Source of the DNA: Chloroflexota bacterium
GTDB taxonomy: Bacteria > Chloroflexota > Anaerolineae > Promineifilales > Promineifilaceae
Length of the DNA stretch: 64,000 nucleotides
Reading direction: 5' to 3'
NCBI GenBank assembly: GCA_017993775.1
Contig: JAGOMA010000029.1
Coordinates: 1 to 64,000 of the forward strand
The notes beneath the pieces were generated by a model that saw only the letters and a program-made list of their open reading frames with translations, was not told the origin of the DNA and searched no databases. Within the stretch, counting starts at the first letter, position 1; the number at the start of each line of letters is the position of its first letter. The translations under genes were made by a program, and so were the position numbers. This document shows, piece by piece, positions 42,066 through 50,662 of the stretch.

Positions 42066-43382
42066 TCACCTGAACTGCTTAAAAAACCGCGCAAAAACCT
42101 CAATCGCATAATCCAGCATCGCCGGCGTCAGCGACGGGTAGACGCCAATCCAAAACGTCTGATTCATCACCACATCTGTGTTTGTCAGGTCGCCCACTAC
42201 GCGGTAGGGTACGTCCTGGTAGGCTGGCTGCCGGGTGATATTGCCGCTGAACAGCAGGCGCGTGGCGACCTGATTGGTTTCCAGAAAGTTGATCAGCTCA
42301 TTGCGCGAAAACGGGGCGTTTGGCCGCACCGTCAACAAAAAGCCAAACCAACTGGGGTCGCTGTCTGGCGTGGGTTCCGGCAAAATCATAAATTCCTCGA
42401 AGTCTGCCAATCCCCTGCGCAAATGCTGCCAGTTGCGCTTGCGGGTCTCGATGAAGGTCGGCAGCTTTTGCAACTGCGCCAGCCCAACGGCCGCTTGCAT
42501 ATCGGTCAGCTTCAGGTTGTAGCCCACATGTGAATAGATGTATTTGTGATCGTAGCCGTAGGGCAATGTGCCAAGCTGCCACTCGAAGCGTGTGCCGCAG
42601 GTGTTGGCTTCGCCGGGGGCGCACCAGCAGTCGCGCCCCCAATCGCGGAAGGATTCCACCAGCTTTTTTAGCCGCGAATGGCGCGTCAGCACGCAGCCCC
42701 CTTCGCCCATGGTGATGTGGTGGGCCGGGTAAAAGCTGATGGTTGCCAGATGGCCGAATGTGCCGGTCAGACGGCCGTGATACGTGCTGCCCAGCGCGTC
42801 GCAGTTGTCTTCGATCAGCCACAGGTTGTGGCGGTCGGCAATTTCCACCACGGTGTCCAGTTCAAAAGGATTGCCAAGCGTGTGGGCCACTACAATGGCT
42901 TTGGTGCGCGGCGTAATCGCTTCTTCCAGGTGAGCCATCGACAAATTGTAAGAGGGCAGGTCGATGTCCAGAAAGACGGGCGTGAGTCGGTTTTGCACGA
43001 TGGGATTGACTGTTGTGGGGAATCCGGCGGCGACGGTGATCACTTCGTCGCCGGGTTTGATTTGCCGTTCTTCTAGCGTGGGCGAGGTGAGGGCAGAGAG
43101 GGCCAGCAAGTTGGCCGAGGAACCGGAATTGCACAGCATGGCGTGGCGCACGCCGACGTAGCGGGCGAATTCGCGCTCGAATTGCAGGGCGAAACGCCCG
43201 GTGGTTAGCCAGAAATCCAGCGAGGCGTCGACCAGGTGGACCATTTCATCGCCATCGAAGGAACGGCCGGAAACGGGCACGGCCGTTTCCCCGGGAATAA
43301 ACGTTTTTTCGGCGAATTCGGCTTCGTAATATTCCTGTACCAGTTCTAAAATGCGCTGCCTGATTTCCTTGCTTTTGCTCAT
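42066..43382 (-). CDS. rfbH: CDP-6-deoxy-D-xylo-4-hexulose-3-dehydrase (E1/RfbH type)
   Basis: A 438-residue PMP/[2Fe-2S] enzyme of 3,6-dideoxyhexose biosynthesis for surface polysaccharide. It has the aminotransferase fold, but the PLP lysine position in [14 protein letters not shown] is His221, the hallmark of the E1 dehydrase. The iron-sulfur motif C-x57-C-x1-C-x7-C is exact: Cys194, Cys252, Cys254 and Cys262. It begins with the family-typical [17 protein letters not shown]. The E3 reductase and the CDP-glucose enzymes that normally accompany it are not adjacent, so the pathway must be completed elsewhere or the enzyme feeds another sugar route. The gene stands alone on the minus strand. 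Confidence 0.93.
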   Translation of the reverse strand: MSKSKEIRQRILELVQEYYEAEFAEKTFIPGETAVPVSGRSFDGDEMVHLVDASLDFWLTTGRFALQFEREFARYVGVRHAMLCNSGSSANLLALSALTSPTLEERQIKPGDEVITVAAGFPTTVNPIVQNRLTPVFLDIDLPSYNLSMAHLEEAITPRTKAIVVAHTLGNPFELDTVVEIADRHNLWLIEDNCDALGSTYHGRLTGTFGHLATISFYPAHHITMGEGGCVLTRHSRLKKLVESFRDWGRDCWCAPGEANTCGTRFEWQLGTLPYGYDHKYIYSHVGYNLKLTDMQAAVGLAQLQKLPTFIETRKRNWQHLRRGLADFEEFMILPEPTPDSDPSWFGFLLTVRPNAPFSRNELINFLETNQVATRLLFSGNITRQPAYQDVPYRVVGDLTNTDVVMNQTFWIGVYPSLTPAMLDYAIEVFARFFKQFR

Positions 43383-43447
43383 GCTTTGCTCCGCAACCAG
43401 AATGCCTTGCGCGGGGCAAGGGTTCCAGATGATGCCGTGAATTACGT

Positions 43448-43568
43448 CAGGATTGGTAACTAATTACCACGGAGACACGGGGGACACAGAGATTAATTCT
43501 GTAAAACCTCCGTGTTCTCCGTGCCTCGGTGGTGAAACCCTTGAGAGGCTTCGTAATTACCAGGATTG
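43448..43568. mobile_element. Small palindromic repeat (43456-43560) flanked by CAGGATTG
   Basis: A 105-bp element beginning GTAACTAATTACCACGGAG and ending CTTCGTAATTAC. Its internal arms (ccacggagacacgg versus ccgtgcctcggtgg, and ggacacagag) form a hairpin. It is bordered by the 8-bp direct repeat CAGGATTG at 43448-43455 and 43561-43568. On the minus strand it can be translated as TTEARRTRR, a well-known spurious peptide from such repeats. It is non-coding and fills most of the gap between the RfbH and Nudix genes. Confidence 0.6.
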
Positions 43569-43655
43569 TGGCCGTTTCTACGGGAAACGCCCATGACGTT
43601 TTGCCGCCTAATTGTAGCCGATAGTTGGGTTTCGCCACGCACGGGCGGCTGCCGC

Positions 43656-44192
43656 TTAGGGGGTGCTGAGGAAAACGGCCGTTTTCAGAAGGCCAATGAT
43701 GCTTTTGGCGTCACGCAGACGGCCGTCTTGAGCCATCTGCACCAGTTCAACCAGCGGCATCGGGTGCAGCTCAATTTCCTCATCCAGATCGCCAGATAGG
43801 GGGTCGGCGTGCAGCTCAGTGGCCAAATACAGGCGCATCAACTCATCGGAAACACCCGGCGACGGCCAAATTTCGCCTAAAAAGTGAAAAGATTCTGCCC
43901 GGAAGCCTGTTTCTTCACGCAGCTCGCGCTGGGCGCACACCAGCCAATCCTCATCCCAGCCGCGTGTGCCCGCCGGTAATTCCAAAATGGTTTCACCTAG
44001 CGCCAGCCGGTATTGGCGCAGCATCAACACTTCCGGGCCGCCAACGCTTTCGCGCACCGGCGCCACGACCACCGCCCCCGGATGCTCGATAACGCCTTTT
44101 TTAATCCGCTCACCGGTCACGGCTTCCAATTCATCCACCCGAAATCGCCACGAATTTCCTTGCCAGAGAATGTCTGATTGTATCGTTTTCAT
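43656..44192 (-). CDS. Nudix hydrolase (ADP-ribose pyrophosphatase-like)
   Basis: A 178-residue pyrophosphohydrolase. The Nudix box GTRGWDEDWLVCAQRELREETGF (about 91-113) fits G-x5-E-x7-REUxEExG apart from Asp-Glu spacing in the first part. The preceding VVVAPVRESVGGPEVLMLRQYR and the later WPSPGVSDELMRLYLA match NudF/ADP-ribose pyrophosphatases. Such enzymes remove ADP-ribose and related nucleoside diphosphates. I chose ATG 44192 because AGGAG lies at the right distance. A longer frame to 44306 includes a hairpin and unrelated residues. Confidence 0.85.
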   Translation of the reverse strand: MKTIQSDILWQGNSWRFRVDELEAVTGERIKKGVIEHPGAVVVAPVRESVGGPEVLMLRQYRLALGETILELPAGTRGWDEDWLVCAQRELREETGFRAESFHFLGEIWPSPGVSDELMRLYLATELHADPLSGDLDEEIELHPMPLVELVQMAQDGRLRDAKSIIGLLKTAVFLSTP

Positions 44193-44280
44193 GTGCTTCT
44201 CCTGATGTCCTCTCGGATGTTTGCCATGAGTTTTTCCTCTGGCGCTGGACCTCCGGGAGTCTGCCGGATGCCGCCAACAA

Positions 44281-44319
44281 AATACGTGATGCACGGTGAA
44301 CACCATGCATCACGTATTG
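44281..44319 (-). terminator. Terminator-like hairpin after the LysM lipoprotein gene
   Basis: AATACGTGATGCA and TGCATCACGTATT form a perfect 13-bp stem (about 44281-44318). On the minus strand it is followed by TTGTTGG. It lies between the LysM lipoprotein gene (ending at 44369) and the Nudix gene. Confidence 0.65.
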
Positions 44320-44368
44320 TCAGCTAAATATAGGGCGCGCGATTGAGCTGCGCCGGAATTTCTATCGT

Positions 44369-44995
44369 TTATCGCGCCGGGATACGAATGACCTGCCCCA
44401 CAAAAATGAGCGTGGGATCGGCGATGCCATTGTAGGCTGCCAGTTCATTGGTTGTCATGCCGTAACGGAGGGCAATGCGGAATAAATTTTCACCGGGCTG
44501 GACAATGTGGACCTGTTCGCCGGTGGTGGGCGGTGTTGTGCCGGTGGGCGGTGTGGAGCCGGCAACCGGAATGACGAGTACTTGCCCGACATCGAGTTGA
44601 TTAACGTTGGCCAGGTTGTTGGCGGCGGCAATTTCCGCAGCCGGGACATTGTATCTTTGGGAAATGCTGAAAAGGGTTTCCCCGGCTTGCACGGTGTGGC
44701 TTTGTGGTCCTGTGGGGTCGACGACAGGCGTGGCCTGGGGAATGGTTTCACCGCCTTCGGGCACGGCCGTTGCGTCAACAGGTATTTCGCCTGGCCCAGG
44801 GTAGGGCGCTATGGTAGGTTCTGGGGGCACGGGCGTGGGCACGATGATTTCCGGGGCGGTTGTGGGCACAACTACTGGGGCGGTTGTCGTGGGCACTTCT
44901 GGCTGCGGCACAGGGCGCTCGCAGGCGGATAAAACGAAGAGTAAAGCTGCTGTTGCCAGCACCAACCAGAGGGGGTTGATAGTCTTTCGTTTCAC
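44369..44995 (-). CDS. LysM-domain lipoprotein
   Basis: A 208-residue exported lipoprotein. The signal peptide ends in lipobox VLSAC (Cys25). A Pro/Thr/Val-rich linker of about 70 residues follows. Two LysM motifs bind peptidoglycan: HTVQAGETLFSISQRYNVPA (about 99-118) and HIVQPGENLFRIALRYGMTT (about 162-181). There is no catalytic domain, so it probably anchors to or senses the cell wall. The GTG start at 44995 follows AGGAGG. The LysM pair and the linker composition resemble the larger LysM/M23 peptidase at 21986-23410. Confidence 0.88.
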   Translation of the reverse strand: MKRKTINPLWLVLATAALLFVLSACERPVPQPEVPTTTAPVVVPTTAPEIIVPTPVPPEPTIAPYPGPGEIPVDATAVPEGGETIPQATPVVDPTGPQSHTVQAGETLFSISQRYNVPAAEIAAANNLANVNQLDVGQVLVIPVAGSTPPTGTTPPTTGEQVHIVQPGENLFRIALRYGMTTNELAAYNGIADPTLIFVGQVIRIPAR

Positions 44996-45119
44996 GGGGA
45001 TCCTCCTAACTTGCTTGTATATGGGTGGGTTGGGTCGATTTTCTTTTTATGTGAAGCTTTTTGGTAAACATAAAGTAGTCTACCATATGGCCAGGAGAGC
45101 GTCAAGCACTGGAGCATTT

Positions 45120-45147
45120 TTTACAAGAACGGCCGTTTCGTTATAAT
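45120..45147 (+). promoter_or_regulatory. Promoter giving a predicted leaderless mRNA
   Basis: TTTACA (45120-45125), a 16-base spacer and TATAAT (45142-45147). The start point expected 7-9 bases downstream coincides with the A of the ATG at 45156. No ribosome-binding site exists between them. Confidence 0.7.
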
Positions 45148-45155
45148 CACCCTCT

Positions 45156-46298
45156 ATGTTTTCCGATACGACATCGACAGTGGGCATTAACGCCCATTTG
45201 CTTTCCGGTGAGGCTGGCTATCGCCGGGCGGGAATCCATCATTATATTGCTGAGGTGCTGCGCCACCTGCCGGTTGGCGGCGACAACCCCCAGCCGATTG
45301 TTTTTACCCGCTGCGCCGACGACCTGGCCAATCAGCCGGGCCTAGCTTTTGTGGGCAGCCGCTGGCCGACTGAACGGCGCAGTGTGCGTATTATCTGGGA
45401 GCAGCTTGTCTGGCCCTGGCAGGCGTGGCGGCGTAGATTGGACCTGCTGCACAGCATGGCTTTTGTCACGCCTGTTTGGGCGCCATGCCCCACGGTGGTC
45501 ACCATTTACGATTTGAGTTTTTTGCATTTTCCAGATCGTTTTCCGCGTTTGCAGCGCTGGTACCTCACAAGCCAAACCGGCCGTTCCTGTCGCCAAGCGC
45601 GGCGCGTCATCACCATTTCCGAATCCAGCCGCCAGGATGTGCATCGTTTTTTTGGCGTGCCGCTGGCGCAGATTGCCGTAATTTATCCTGGGGTGGATGG
45701 CATGTATCGGCCTTTGCCGGCGGGGGAAGTGGCTGCTTTCCGCCAGCGGGAGCAGCTTCCGGCGCGATTTGTGCTGCATGTGGGCACATTGCAGCCGCGC
45801 AAAAATATCCCGCTGCTGCTGGAAGCTTTTGCGCGGCTGCCTGATTTGGATGTTCACCTGGTTTTAGCCGGGGGGAAGGGCTGGTTGTTTGACGAGATTT
45901 TTCAGCGGGTGCAGGATTTGGGGCTGGAAAATCGTGTGCGCTTCACCGGTTACGTGCGGGATGAGGATTTGCCGCTGTGGTATAACGCGGCCGAATTATT
46001 TGTGTTTCCTTCGGTCTATGAGGGGTTTGGGATGCCGGTGGTAGAGGCGATGGCTTGCGGTACGCCGGTGGTGGCTTCGAACGCCTCCTCCATCCCTGAG
46101 GCGGCGGGTGAGGCGGGGTTGTTGTTTGACCCGCAAAATGCGGCTGAACTGGCGGATCGTATGACAACCGTACTTCACGATCCGCAGTTGTCGGCTAGAA
46201 TGCGACAGCAGGGTCAGGAACACGCTGCAAAATTTTCGTGGGAGCAAGCAGGCCGGGAAACGGCCGTGCTGTACCGCCAGGCACTACCATCAACATGA
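45156..46298 (+). CDS. Group 1 (GT4) glycosyltransferase
   Basis: A 380-residue GT-B glycosyltransferase using a nucleotide sugar to extend a surface glycan. The N-terminal acceptor domain contains GYRRAGIHHYIAEVLRHL. The C-terminal donor domain has VLHVGTLQPRKNIPLLLEAF (about 208-227) and the diagnostic E-x7-E motif in SVYEGFGMPVVEAMACGTPVVAS (about 288-310). It overlaps the downstream glycosylphosphotransferase gene (ATGA at 46295-46298), so both act in one polysaccharide pathway. The ATG lies directly at the predicted transcription start, so the message is probably leaderless. Confidence 0.92.
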   Translation: MFSDTTSTVGINAHLLSGEAGYRRAGIHHYIAEVLRHLPVGGDNPQPIVFTRCADDLANQPGLAFVGSRWPTERRSVRIIWEQLVWPWQAWRRRLDLLHSMAFVTPVWAPCPTVVTIYDLSFLHFPDRFPRLQRWYLTSQTGRSCRQARRVITISESSRQDVHRFFGVPLAQIAVIYPGVDGMYRPLPAGEVAAFRQREQLPARFVLHVGTLQPRKNIPLLLEAFARLPDLDVHLVLAGGKGWLFDEIFQRVQDLGLENRVRFTGYVRDEDLPLWYNAAELFVFPSVYEGFGMPVVEAMACGTPVVASNASSIPEAAGEAGLLFDPQNAAELADRMTTVLHDPQLSARMRQQGQEHAAKFSWEQAGRETAVLYRQALPST

Positions 46299-47719
46299 GA
46301 AACCGCCGCATTCGCTTTGTCACAATCCTTACCGACTTAATCCTGATCAACCTGGGTTTTTTAGTGGCGTATATTGCCCGTTATAACTGGCAGTGGTTTT
46401 TGCCGGTTCCGCAGCAATTTTTTGAGCCATACGGCCGTTACCTGGGCCAACAAATTGTTTTAAACGTGCTGCTTGTGCTTACATTTTCCCAGTCGCGGGT
46501 ATGGGTCAGGCGGCGGGGCGAGTTTTGGGTTGATGAGATTTCACGGGTAGCCTATGCCACGGCTACGGCCGTCGTCCTCATGATGGCCGTCACCTTCTTC
46601 TTACAGCCAAATGGGCCATTTTCCCGGCTTATGCTGTTCTGGACCTTTTTGTTTGTGGTGCTGTTTGTGAGCATGGCGCGGTTAGCGCGGCGTTGGCTGC
46701 TGGCTTATATGTATCGACACGGCCGTTGGGTAGACCGCGTACTGGTCATTGGCTCCGGCGAAACCGGCCGCAGCCTCATCCGCACCTTGTTAGCTCGACC
46801 AGACCTGGGTTATCAGGCCATCGGCTATTTGGTCGATGGCAGCCGCGAAAACAACATCGGCCTGGGACTCATCCCCCACCTGGGATCTTACCAGGAACTA
46901 GAGGCCGTCCTGAAAGAACTCCCCATCTTACACACCGTTTTCATCGCCCTGCCCGGCGAGATGCACCAGACCACAGTCCGCCTGCTGGCAATATGCGAGA
47001 AATACGGCGTGCGCGCCCAGGCCGTGCCCGATTTGCTACAAATCAGCCTACACCGCGTGGAATTCACCAATATGGGCGGCATCCCCATCTTGGGTGTCCG
47101 CGAAATGAGCATCAACCGCTTCGAGCGGCTGCTAAAACGCGTGATGGATCTGGTGATCCTGGCCGTTTTAGCCATTCCTTCTTTGCTGGTAGGCGTGGTT
47201 GTGGCGGCGGCGATTAAACTAGATTCGCCAGGACCAGTTATCTATTCCGGCGTGCGCGTCGGGCGCAGCGATAAATTATTTAAGATGTACAAATTTCGTT
47301 CGATGGTGATTGATGCCGAACAGCAAAAGGAAGCCTTGCAAGCGTTGAATGAGGCCGACGGCCCGTTGTTCAAAATCAAAGACGATCCGCGCCTGACGCG
47401 GGTCGGCCGGTTTATCCGGCGCACCAGCCTGGATGAACTACCCCAATTATTTAATGTCTTGCAAGGCACGATGAGTCTGGTTGGACCACGGCCGCCCTTG
47501 CCAGAAGAAGTGGAGCAATATAAACCCTGGCACCGGCAGCGGCTGGCGGTCATTGGCGGCCTGACTGGTTTGTGGCAGGTCAGCGGGCGCGCGGACCTGA
47601 CCTTTGATGAATTGTGCTTGCTGGATATTTATTACATCGAGAACTGGTCGCTTTCCCTGGATATCCGTATTTTGCTGCAAACTGTTCCCCACATGTTGTT
47701 TGGGCGGGGGGCATATTAA
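46295..47719 (+). CDS. Polyprenyl-phosphate glycosylphosphotransferase (initiating enzyme, WbaP/CpsE type)
   Basis: A 474-residue membrane enzyme that transfers a sugar-1-phosphate to undecaprenyl phosphate to start exopolysaccharide or O-antigen units. Four or five N-terminal helices are followed by a CoA-binding-like Rossmann region (RVLVIGSGETGRSLIRTLL, about 149-167). The C-terminal catalytic domain (about 275-474) carries KRVMDLVILAVLAIPSLL, KLFKMYKFRSMVIDAE, RRTSLDELPQLFNVLQG, SLVGPRPPLPEEV and GLTGLWQVSGRADL, all hallmarks of the family. I chose ATG 46295 because it overlaps the preceding stop. A longer frame from 46238 runs inside that gene. It is co-translated with the glycosyltransferase. 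Confidence 0.93.
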   Translation: MRNRRIRFVTILTDLILINLGFLVAYIARYNWQWFLPVPQQFFEPYGRYLGQQIVLNVLLVLTFSQSRVWVRRRGEFWVDEISRVAYATATAVVLMMAVTFFLQPNGPFSRLMLFWTFLFVVLFVSMARLARRWLLAYMYRHGRWVDRVLVIGSGETGRSLIRTLLARPDLGYQAIGYLVDGSRENNIGLGLIPHLGSYQELEAVLKELPILHTVFIALPGEMHQTTVRLLAICEKYGVRAQAVPDLLQISLHRVEFTNMGGIPILGVREMSINRFERLLKRVMDLVILAVLAIPSLLVGVVVAAAIKLDSPGPVIYSGVRVGRSDKLFKMYKFRSMVIDAEQQKEALQALNEADGPLFKIKDDPRLTRVGRFIRRTSLDELPQLFNVLQGTMSLVGPRPPLPEEVEQYKPWHRQRLAVIGGLTGLWQVSGRADLTFDELCLLDIYYIENWSLSLDIRILLQTVPHMLFGRGAY

Positions 47720-47739
47720 TCAATGGTATTGCGCGGTCC

Positions 47740-47799
47740 CTCTGGGGAAAACCCTGAGGGTTTTGCTGAATCAGGGTCGTTTTCCAGAGATCAATTAAC
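47740..47799. repeat. AAAACCCTGAGGGTTTT hairpin and related arms
   Basis: AAAACCC-TGA-GGGTTTT (47751-47767) is nested between TCTGGGGA and TTTCCAGAGA arms. It resembles the AAGGGTTT family but is degenerate. It follows the glycosylphosphotransferase stop and may end that operon. Confidence 0.55.
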
Positions 47800-47831
47800 C
47801 CCTTGGGGTTGCGGTACGTAACATCTGTTAA

Positions 47832-48245
47832 TTACTCTTCATCATCCGGCGCACTCGGCTGATCCATGCGCAGGATTTCGCCGTGGATGTTGATGATGAT
47901 GCGAAAGCCGAGCATGCCCAACATATTTCGTGCCTGTTCGGGGATACCTTGATCGATGATCTGGTTCATGTCGATGTTGCGGAGAGAGGCGTCGATGGCT
48001 GCTTTGGTAAACAGATCGTCCTTGCCCATCATATTGAGCATTTGTTCCACAGCCATGTCTTTGTTGTTTTCTAGCTGCTGTAAAAAAACGCCTAAAACCT
48101 GGCGATCAACTTCTTCCGAGTCGATGTGCCGCAGGAAACCGTCGTCGTCGATGACGTAATGGGCCTCCCCACCAATGAATCTGACTTCTGCGAGTTGTTC
48201 TGCTTCGTCGTATACAAGGCCGGAGAATAGTGCTTGTCTTGCCAT
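47832..48245 (-). CDS. Conserved-looking small protein of unknown function
   Basis: About 137 residues, acidic, not recognised. The first half is beta-like (VYDEAEQLAEVRFIGGEAHYVID). The second half is helical (QVLGVFLQQLENNKDMAVEQMLNMM, QARNMLGMLGFRIIINIHGEI) and ends acidic (PDDEE). There is no signal peptide, membrane segment or catalytic motif. An ATG at 48245 (MARQALF) has AAGGA about 12 bases upstream. A GTG at 48254 adds three residues with a shorter spacing, so the start is uncertain. It is divergent from mreB and convergent with the glycosyltransferase operon. Confidence 0.65.
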   Translation of the reverse strand: MARQALFSGLVYDEAEQLAEVRFIGGEAHYVIDDDGFLRHIDSEEVDRQVLGVFLQQLENNKDMAVEQMLNMMGKDDLFTKAAIDASLRNIDMNQIIDQGIPEQARNMLGMLGFRIIINIHGEILRMDQPSAPDDEE

Positions 48246-48254
48246 TGGGGTCAC

Positions 48255-48652
48255 TTGTCCTTTGTTGTTTGGGCAAGATGGTGCGTATCTTGTCCTTAAG
48301 CGGTTGGTTGCCTCAAATCATACAAAGTTCCGCGCGGTTGACAAAGGCGTCATTCATGTAATGTTAAGCAATGTCTTGAGCGATGGTGCGCATGTAAAAT
48401 CCAAAGGGTCCGTTCGTGGTTGATTTTAGAGTTTTCAGATTGGGTCAACCGTCAAGCTTGGTCTAATCTTATCAAGTTAAAAGCATAGCAGTCCGTAGTT
48501 TTTTCTGTAGATGTTGACCAACCGGTGACGGTTGTGGGTGTTTATGAGGGCAAATTAGGTAATCCGTGCAGGGCAATAGGCGTATGGTATAATCGTCGTT
48601 TGGTTGATTTTCGGGAAGAGACGACCAGATTCTGACTAAAAGGTAACGATCT
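48255..48652. other. Divergent intergenic region upstream of mreB
   Basis: About 400 bp without a supported gene. Towards mreB an extended -10 element TGGTATAAT occurs at 48585-48593 with no good -35, giving a 5' leader of about 50 bases. A small hairpin CAACC...GGTTG lies at 48519-48534. TTGACA at 48343-48348 has no well-placed -10. Nothing else stands out. Confidence 0.5.
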
Positions 48653-49714
48653 TTGTTTAGACCATTAGATTGGCTGTTAGGCCTTTTTTCATTAGATATA
48701 GGCATCGACTTGGGCACGGCCAATACCCTGGTTTACATTCGTGACAAGGGGATTGTGATTAACGAGCCTTCGTGGGTGGCCATCAACAAAAGGACAAGAC
48801 GGCCGTTAGCCATTGGCGCCGAAGCACGGGAAATGGTTGGCCGGACACCGGGCGATATTGTAGCCATACGGCCGTTACGCGATGGCGTGATCTCCGAATT
48901 CGAGATTACCGAAGCCATGCTCAAATACTTCATCGACAAAGCCCACGAGCAGATGATTGTGCCCTTTCCGCGGCCGCGGGTGGTTGTGGGTATTCCCAGC
49001 GGCGTTACCGAAGTGGAAAAGCGGGCTGTTTATGACGCCACCATCTCCGCTGGCGCGCGGGAAGCTTTCCTGATCGAAGAACCCATGGCGGCGGCCATCG
49101 GCGCCGGGCTGCCCATCATCGAATCGCGGGGCAGCATGATTGTAGACATCGGCGGCGGCACCACCGAAGTGGCGATTTTTGCCATGGGTGGCATTGTCGT
49201 CAGCCGCTCCATCCGTGTAGCCGGCGATGAAATGGATGAAGACATCATCCAATATGTACGCAGCAAATACAACCTGCTCATTGGCGAGCGTATGGCCGAG
49301 CGGGTAAAAATTGGCATTGGCTCCGCCTTCTCGCTGCCCGAAGAGCGCACGATGACCGTGCGCGGGCGTAACCTCATCAACGGCCTGCCGCAGTCCGTGG
49401 AGATCAGCAGCATCGAACTGCGCGAGGCGATGGGGCCATCTATCAATATCATTGTGGATACTGTGCGCGATGCCCTGGACGATACGCCGCCGGAATTGGT
49501 AGCTGACTTGATGGAAGTGGGGGTGTGCCTGGCCGGCGGCGGGGCGCAAATCCGCGGCCTGGCTGAACGCCTGGAAGATATGGTCAAGATGCGTGTATGG
49601 GTGGCGGAAGATTCCATGACTTGCGTGGCGCGAGGCGCCGGCCGGGTATTGGAAGACCTGAATAATTATTCTCGCGTCCTGGTTGGCACCAATCGAGGCA
49701 GCACCCACCATTAA
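48653..49714 (+). CDS. mreB: Rod-shape-determining actin homologue MreB
   Basis: A 353-residue bacterial actin that guides lateral cell-wall synthesis. The amphipathic N-terminal membrane anchor (MFRPLDWLLGLF) precedes the phosphate-1 loop DIGIDLGTANTLVYI (about 15-29). Phosphate-2 SMIVDIGGGTTEVAI, the adenosine segment VCLAGGGAQIRGLAERL near 302-318 and the connect motif RSIRVAGDEMDEDI are intact. TTG start at 48653 after AAAGGTAA. It leads the mreBCD-PBP2 operon. The order and spacing are as in most rod-shaped bacteria, suggesting rod or filament morphology. Confidence 0.96.
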   Translation: MFRPLDWLLGLFSLDIGIDLGTANTLVYIRDKGIVINEPSWVAINKRTRRPLAIGAEAREMVGRTPGDIVAIRPLRDGVISEFEITEAMLKYFIDKAHEQMIVPFPRPRVVVGIPSGVTEVEKRAVYDATISAGAREAFLIEEPMAAAIGAGLPIIESRGSMIVDIGGGTTEVAIFAMGGIVVSRSIRVAGDEMDEDIIQYVRSKYNLLIGERMAERVKIGIGSAFSLPEERTMTVRGRNLINGLPQSVEISSIELREAMGPSINIIVDTVRDALDDTPPELVADLMEVGVCLAGGGAQIRGLAERLEDMVKMRVWVAEDSMTCVARGAGRVLEDLNNYSRVLVGTNRGSTHH

Positions 49715-49799
49715 GAACGATGAATAGGAACGAGGAACGGGGAATTGAATGCCCAAGGTTCGTCGTTGATTGTTCATCGTTCACTGCTCATCGTTTAGC
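49715..49799. repeat. GAACGATGAA inverted-repeat cluster before mreC
   Basis: Left arms GAACGATGAATAGGAACGA (about 49715-49735) face right arms TCGTCGTTGATTGTTCATCGTT (about 49760-49782). A further CTCATCGTT follows immediately before the mreC ATG. It fills the whole mreB-mreC gap, and no standard ribosome-binding site is visible within it. Confidence 0.65.
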
Positions 49800-50660
49800 A
49801 TGAACCTTAATGATGCACCAAAGCGGATCCGTTGGATTACGGTGATTTTCCTTGTAGGGGCAGCGGTTTTGCTGTCTATATTGGATGCCACCGGTAATTT
49901 AGACACGGCTTTTGGCATATTGCGTGATCCGTTTACGGCCGTTCTTAACCTCACATCCGGCGGCGCAGACACAGTCGTCGGGGCGTTGTCTGGCCCGCGT
50001 GACCTGCAAACGGCGCGCGAAGAGATCGCTCTCCTTCAGGCCCAACTCGATAATCTGGAACGTGAAAATCAACAACTCCGCGAAATTCAGGGCGAATACC
50101 AACTCCTGTTAGACCTGTTCAATCGCGCCCGCCAAACCCCCGAATATACCCGACAAACAGCATCTGTTATTGGCCGAGACACAAGCCCGGCCATTCGTAG
50201 CATCATCATCGACAAAGGCTCCGACGATGGCGTGCGCGTGGGCATGCCCGTGGAAAGCGCGCGTGGTCTGGTGGGGCGCATTTTCCGCACGACTGGGCGC
50301 AGCGCCCAGGTGGCGCTAATTACCGATAACGCCAGCGCCGTCCCTGCCCGTCTGGTCAATTCGCGGGCTACCGGGCTGCTGCGCGGTGGTGAATTGGGCG
50401 GTTCGCTGTTGATGGATTGGATCGATCTCAAATATCAGGTGGAAGTGGGCGAAGTGGCCCTGACCTCCGGCTTAGGCGGTGAATTTCCCCCTGGTATTGT
50501 GATCGGCCGGGTGATTGAAGTGGATCGCAGCGAGGCGGAACTGTCGCAGCGGGCGCTGGTGCAGCCGGCGGCTGATTTCGACGCGTTGGAAATGGTTTTT
50601 GTGATTACGAACTTTCAGCCGTTGAATGTGGATGTGTTTACCAATCCACCGGGGAATTGA
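49800..50660 (+). CDS. mreC: Rod-shape-determining protein MreC
   Basis: A 286-residue bitopic membrane protein linking MreB filaments to periplasmic wall synthases. It has one N-terminal membrane helix (about 11-30), a coiled coil near 60-100 (QTAREEIALLQAQLDNLERE) and the double beta-barrel MreC domain with ASVIGRDTSPAIRSIIIDKGSDDGVRVGMPV and GLVGRIF. I start at ATG 49800. A TTG-initiated frame from 49770 adds residues encoded by the repeat. No clear Shine-Dalgarno sequence precedes it, so the inverted repeat may influence translation. It is followed at two bases by mreD. Confidence 0.93.
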   Translation: MNLNDAPKRIRWITVIFLVGAAVLLSILDATGNLDTAFGILRDPFTAVLNLTSGGADTVVGALSGPRDLQTAREEIALLQAQLDNLERENQQLREIQGEYQLLLDLFNRARQTPEYTRQTASVIGRDTSPAIRSIIIDKGSDDGVRVGMPVESARGLVGRIFRTTGRSAQVALITDNASAVPARLVNSRATGLLRGGELGGSLLMDWIDLKYQVEVGEVALTSGLGGEFPPGIVIGRVIEVDRSEAELSQRALVQPAADFDALEMVFVITNFQPLNVDVFTNPPGN

Positions 50661-50662
50661 CG

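Noticed and set aside
43447..43638. 63-codon open frame with TTEARRTRR
   Set aside because: This is the translation of a palindromic intergenic repeat, a known source of false proteins.
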